Assembly (NCBI RefSeq): GCF_004798865.1
Contig: NW_025336598.1
Span: forward strand, 13,996,904-14,060,903
Direction: 5' to 3'
Source of the DNA: Varanus komodoensis
Taxonomy: Eukaryota; Chordata; Lepidosauria; Squamata; Varanidae
Length of the DNA stretch: 64,000 nt
Part shown: positions 46,476 through 64,000 of the stretch, one piece after another
How the letters are laid out: each line of letters begins with the position of its first letter
How positions within the stretch are numbered: position 1 is the first letter of the stretch
Translations under genes and position numbers: made by a program
The notes under the pieces: model-generated
Told to the model about the DNA's origin: nothing
Database searches by the model: none
The model's input: the letters and a program-made list of their open reading frames with translations, nothing else

Positions 46476-46650
46476 CAGAGCTGGCTGAACTGAGAATCTG
46501 TGTGTGCTGTAGCCAGAGTGTTGGGTTGGGATTAATTCCTGCTTGGCTGTGAAGCTCACTGGGTAACTCTGGGCCACTGGCTGTTGGCCTAACCTACCTT
46601 CCAAGGTCTTGTGAGGATAAAATAGAGAGGAGGAAGGCCATGTAAGCCAG
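46476..46650 (+). repeat. tRNA-derived SINE, partial
   Basis: GGGATTAATTCCTGCTTGGC, AACTCTGGGCCACTGGCTGT and CTTGTGAGGATAAAATAGAG follow the SINE at 2671; ends CATGTAAGCCAGCTG, directly abutting the foldback element. Confidence 0.65.
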
Positions 46651-46660
46651 CTGTCCCCAT

Positions 46661-46768
46661 CCTTGTGGCCTTCAGAGGCACTTGGACCGCAACTCCCAGA
46701 ATTCCCTTCAGGGGCATTGACTGTGAATTCTGGGTGTTGCAGTCCAAGTGTATCTGAAGGCCACAAGG
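46661..46768. repeat. Foldback element with 44-base arms
   Basis: Arms 46661-46704 and 46725-46768 match at 40 of 44 positions (CCTTGTGGCCTTCAGA, then CACTTGGAC, then CCCAGAATTC) with a 20-base centre. Looks like a short hAT-type MITE lying in or at the end of the SINE; no clear target duplication seen. Confidence 0.75.
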
Positions 46769-47012
46769 TTCAGGAAGAAAAAAGCTCTGATATAAATATA
46801 ATAAATGGAATACAAACAATTGCCTGGCCTGTAAACATTCTGGGGTGCCTGCTTCAGCTATCTGAATGCCTGGGGATGTGGGGGAGGCAGAGAGAGATGC
46901 TGCCTGCCCTGCTGGATGGGATCAGAAGATGCAGCTATCAACTTTACAGTGACATGGCATCCCCTCTGTCCTAGCCTTCTGACCTCCACCAGCTGTCTAG
47001 AGCAAGACATCG

Positions 47013-47260
47013 TGTGCCAGTGTGGCATAGAGCTTACAGACATTAGTCTGGGACCCAGGAGATCTGGGTTCTAGTTCCTGCTCAGCCATGGAGCCAACTG
47101 GGTGACTTTGGGCCAGTCACAGACTCTCAGCCCAACCCACCTCACAGGGCTGTTGTTCTGAGGATAAGATTGCGAACAGGAAGAAGAGAGTGAACTAAGC
47201 CACTTTGGCGAGTTCTTTGAGAAAGAAAAAGGTAGGACAGATATCTAATAATACACAAGT
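47013..47260 (+). repeat. tRNA-derived SINE
   Basis: Begins GTGCCAGTGTGGCATAGAGC; contains GATCTGGGTTCTAGTTCCTG (B-box-like), TTTGGGCCAGTCACAGACTC and CCACCTCACAGGGCTGTTGT; ends with CCACTTTGGCGAGTTC and an AT-rich tail. Confidence 0.85.
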
Positions 47261-47341
47261 AAGTGTAAAGGAAATGAAATAAAGAAGTGACAAATATTAG
47301 GAAAGAAAATTAGATGGTTATCAATTAGTGCATAAATGTTC

Positions 47342-50300
47342 TTTATTTATTTTACTTATTTGGAGTTTTTGTATGCCGTCCCATTTGCATAAACCTTGGG
47401 ACGGCTTCCAATACAATAAACAAACAAGCACATAAATAGTACATATAAAATAAAATCTGGATTCACCCTGGCTGTAGAATTAAAACCAATAAATGATATT
47501 AACAGTTATTAAAATACTGTTTAAATGAAAAGGTCTTGGCCTGGCGCCGAAAAATAAATAACGACGGTGCCAGGTGGACCTTTCTGGGGAGCACATTCCA
47601 TAGGTTGGGTGCCACCGCAGAGAAAGCCCTCCTCTGGGTACTCAGTCTCCTAATGCCTTCATGGAGGGTTCCCGGAGGAGGGCCGATCTGAAGGGGCGGG
47701 AGGGCAAATATGGAAGCAGGCGTTCCTTTAGGTATCCAGGTCCCAAGCCGTTAAGGGCTTTGTAGGTGATAACCAGCACCTTGAATTGAGCCCGGACTTC
47801 GATGGGGAGCCAGTGAAGCTGATAGAAGACTGGGGTTATGAGAGAGTAACGCTCAGTCCCTGTCAGCAACCTGGCTACTCTATTTTGCACCATCTGAAGT
47901 ATCCGGAGTGTCTTCAAGGGCAGCCCCATGTAGAGCGTGTTGCAGAAGTTGAATCAGGAAGTAACCAGTGCATGTGTCATTGTCGCTAGACAATCATCCT
48001 CCAGGTAGGGATGCAGCTGATGGATTAGCCGAAGTTGAAGGAAAGCGCTCCTTGCCACTGCATTCACTTGAGCTTCCAAAGACAGCTCTGGGTCGAGGAG
48101 CACTCCCAAGCTGCAGACCCTGTCCTTTAGAGGGAGTGCAACCCCATTCAGTACAAGGTCCAAGTCACCTACCCCGGAGCCCGAACCACCCACCAACAGG
48201 ACCTCTGACTTGTCTGGATTGAGCTTCAGTTTATTGGCCCTCATCCAGCTCGTTACCTTGGCCAGGCACCGGTTAAGTACAGCCACTGCCTCACCTGGAT
48301 TGGTAGAAAAAGAGAGGTAGAGCTGGGCATCATCAGTGTACTGATGATTTCGCAGCCCACACCTCCTGATGACCTCTCCCAGCGGTTTCATGTAGATGTT
48401 AAATAGCAAGGGGGACAAAATGGATCCCTGCAGTACTCCATGGCATAACTGCCATGGCGCAGAGCCATAGTCCCCCAGCACCACCTTCTGGAATCGGCCA
48501 TTGAGGTAGGAGCAGTGCGTCCTACTCCTAGTTCCACAAGCCTATCCAGAAGGATACCATGGTTGATGGTATCGAAAGCCGCTGAGAGGTCCAGGAGGAC
48601 CAACATGGACGCACTCCCCCATCTCTCTCCCTGCACAGGTCATCATACAGGGCGACCAAGGCAGATTCAGTACCATACCCGGGTCTCAAGCCAGACTGAA
48701 ATGGGTCCAGATAATCAGTCTCATCCAAGAGTGCTTGGTGTTATCCCGCCACCACCCATTCTAACACCTTGCCCAGAAACGGGATGTTGGCCACCGGTCT
48801 ATAATTGGTGGCCATCTCTGGATCCAGGGACACCTTCTTTAGGATCAGCCTGACTACTGCCTCCTTTAAAGGGGCAGCTACCCAGCCGTCCCTCAGAGAG
48901 GTGTTGATGACTTCCAGGATCCAGGCAACAATCCCGTGCTTGGCTTTGTTGAGTAGCCACGACAGGCAAGGGTCAAATAAACAGGTGGTGGGATGTACTT
49001 GCCCAAGCACCTTGTCCACATCATCAGGCCACAATAACTGAAACTCATCCAATAATGTCTGACCAGACGGAGACATTGGCAGCTCCCCTAAGGGCTCTGA
49101 ATCACGTGGAGTCCAGCTCGTGACGAATCTGAGCAATTTTCTCCTTAATATGATTGGCAAAGTCGTCACAGCGGGCCATCGAGGGTGGTACCTGTACCAC
49201 CCGAAAGAGCTCCTCTGGCAGCATTGTGAGGAGGCAATGGAAGTGGAGAAGAATTTCTTTTTCGCCGCCCTCACCACCACAGCATAGGCTCAATAGTGAG
49301 CTCATGTGTTCGGTCAGATTCATCCCGTGATTTCCTCCACCTATGCTCTAATTCAGGTGTATACTAGGGGGATGAATGGGTTCTGCTGGGAGGGAGAGGA
49401 CACTTAGGAACGATCGTGTCAATAGCTCTGGCCATTTCCCCATTCCACAGTTCAACCAAAGCATCAACAGGAGCACCAGCCTTATCAACCAGAAACTCCC
49501 CCAGAGCCTTCAGGAATCCATCCGAATCCATCTGGCTCCGAGGGCGGACCACAATAGGGTCCGCACCCTTACAGAGGGAAAGGCTGGCATCAAGCTCAAA
49601 CCTCATGAGGAAGTGATCTGACCATGACAGGGGAGCCAGACACAAATTCCTCACCCTCAAATCCCCCTCTTCCTGCCCTGTCGACAAAACCAGGTCCAGA
49701 GTGTGTCCACATTCATGGGTCAGGCCTATGACATGTTGAGACAGCCCCATGGCCATCATGGAGGCCATGAAGTCCTGAGCCAACCTGGTCAGAACAGTCT
49801 CGGCATGGAGATTGAAGTCCCCCAGGACCAACATCCTGGGGGTCTTCAACACAGGTCTGAAATGATCTCCGTCAGCTCAGGCAGGGAATCTAATGGGCAG
49901 AAGGGTGCATAGTATACCAACAGACTCCCCAATCTTTCTCAGCTGCCCAGCGCCAGATAGAGGCACTCTAGACCTGGTCTCGAGAGAACAGGAAGCCCCG
50001 TGAGGGAGATAGAAGCCCGATCAATTAAAGCGACCCCCCCTCCCCTCCGGACGTGGCCAGTGCTGGACCAGGCACAGTAAAGAGAGGAATACATCCCCCC
50101 GCTCCCGCCCAGGTCTCTGTTATGCAAGCCAGGTCGGCCCCCTCATCCACAATCAAGTCATGAATGAGGGATGTTTTGTTGTGGACCGACCTGGCATTAA
50201 GCAACAGCACCATCAGGTCCGAGGGGCGGTTGATAAGCATGCCTGGAATCTTCCGGTTGGGGGAATAACCAGAAGGGGGAACAGGTATCAACCACCTGTC

Positions 50301-51235
50301 CCTCCTCCTTCTACGCGGACACGTTAGACGCCGTAACGTCCATTGCCCATGACCACCCCAATGGCGGCGCCCACGCACTCCCCAGGCAACCCCATACTCA
50401 AAGCCAGAGATGAATCCATTAAAACAACTAAAAACACATTAAAACACTTAAAAACACTTAAAAACACACCCACAATCCCTGCCACCCACTTTGACCAATC
50501 CCACCCTCCAGCCAACAACAAAGACCTTGGCCAGTCCAGTCCAGTCTATGCCAACACTTTAAACCCCCAATGCCATAACAACCATTGCCCAAGACCACCC
50601 CAATGGTAGCACCCACATGCTCCTCAGGTAACCTCATGGTAGCAGGCAGGTGTGAATCCCTTAAAACAATCTAAACCAAAATACAATTAAAAATACAGTA
50701 AAACCGTAAAACCCACCAACCACCCAAATACAATTCCACCGCACAAAGTCTATGGCCAGCCCAGCCCCCGCATGGCCCTGAACAGTCCCAAATGGCGACA
50801 ACACCCTTAGGCCATCGCTCTTCGGCCGCTGGCCTGAGGCCGCCGGCCCTGGCCGGCGAGTTAAGCCGGCAGCCCCTCCCCGTGCTCCTCCCCCAATCCG
50901 GTGCAGCTGCCACCCACGCTGGCGGGGGAGGGGGGCAAGGGTGGCTGTGGAGAAACTCGCCAGCGAAGATGGAGGGTCTGCAGGCTGGCTGCAGCGCCCC
51001 CTGGTCTTGGTCCCACAGTGGCCGCCGTCCATCCAGCAGGTGGCGTCAGCGGTCTGGCAGGTCGGCCTCGTCATCTGCAGGCGGCAGTGGAAGGTGGAGG
51101 CCCAGTCCAGTTCTTGCCCATCCATGGTCTCCCAACAAGCCCAGGTGTTCAAGGTAGGCCAGTCTTGCACCTGTTTTCCAGCAGCACCTCTTGCTCCTTA
51201 ATTCCCAATGTTATCTTCCTTAGCAAAGAATGAGG
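47342..51235 (-). mobile_element. Near full-length L2 LINE (endonuclease and reverse transcriptase, decayed)
   Basis: In 5' to 3' order on the minus strand: a GC-rich 5' part (51235-50650); APE-type endonuclease start (LLLNARSVHNKTSLIHDLI, then ACITETW, about 50200-50080); endonuclease end (LVLGDFNLHAE, GHTLDLVLSTG, SDHFLMRFEL; 49852-49580); reverse transcriptase (NYRPVANIPFLGKVLEWVVA, FQSGLRPGYGTESALVALYD, GVLQGSILSPLLFNIYMKPL). The catalytic box YTDD lies at 48329-48340. The C-terminal connection (NRVARLLTGTERYSLITPVF) and a 3' hairpin plus TAAA-type tail (47342-47430) follow. Frames are broken in several places, so it is not active. QYTDDAQLYLS places it in L2 rather than CR1 (KFADDTKL). 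About 3.9 kb. Confidence 0.92.
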
Positions 51236-51484
51236 GGTAAGTGCAGCTAATTATAGAAAACTTCACTGGCATTGCAGAGCTGGCCTAGAGTTTGTTGTTG
51301 ACAAATGGCGAATTAAAATGTTGTTCCTCCTTTGTTTCTGAACAAATGTGGAGCGGCATATCAATTGATACAGTGCCATCAATATTCCCACTAATAATGG
51401 GATGACTGGATCCAAGAGAAAGACTTAGGGTGAAAGATGATCATATTATGATAAAAAAAAGAACAAGTGAGGCCATTCATGAGA

Positions 51485-64000
<12,516 letters not shown>

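Overview
The window is vertebrate nuclear DNA, most likely from a squamate reptile (lizard or snake). It has long introns with GT/AG splice sites, two recognisable vertebrate genes, and a repeat set made of L2 and CR1 LINEs, a BovB/RTE LINE tail, tRNA-derived SINEs, a 5S rRNA-derived SINE and short DNA transposons with TA target sites. BovB with abundant L2 and CR1 points to squamates rather than birds, crocodilians or turtles. This is inferred from repeat content and not tested.

Region 1-30 kb (plus strand): SLC34A2, the sodium-dependent phosphate cotransporter NaPi-IIb. All 12 coding exons can be traced from the ATG at 10444 to the stop at 29929. They join in one frame to give 675 residues, with both QSSS motifs, the glycosylated extracellular loop and a cysteine-rich C-terminal tail ending in TAL. 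The 5' noncoding exon was not found. The 5' flank and introns carry L2, CR1, BovB, SINE and DNA-transposon copies. A second, truncated copy of exon 8 with its upstream intron lies in intron 9.

Region 30-51 kb: the SLC34A2 3' UTR, then an intergenic stretch full of repeats. The largest is a roughly 3.9 kb minus-strand L2 LINE (about 47.34-51.23 kb) with remnants of its endonuclease and reverse transcriptase. A 5S-derived SINE, an inverted pair of CR1 3' ends, a hAT-like end and several foldback elements lie nearby.

Region 51.5-64 kb (minus strand): the last eight coding exons of SEL1L3 (C-terminal 274 residues: Sel1-like repeats, one membrane helix, short polar tail), with a likely polyadenylation signal at 51501-51506. 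The rest of the gene lies beyond 64 kb. SLC34A2 and SEL1L3 converge tail to tail, the same neighbourhood as human 4p15.2. I know of no functional link between the two products.

No retroviral or LTR element, CRISPR array, operon or functional RNA gene was recognised.
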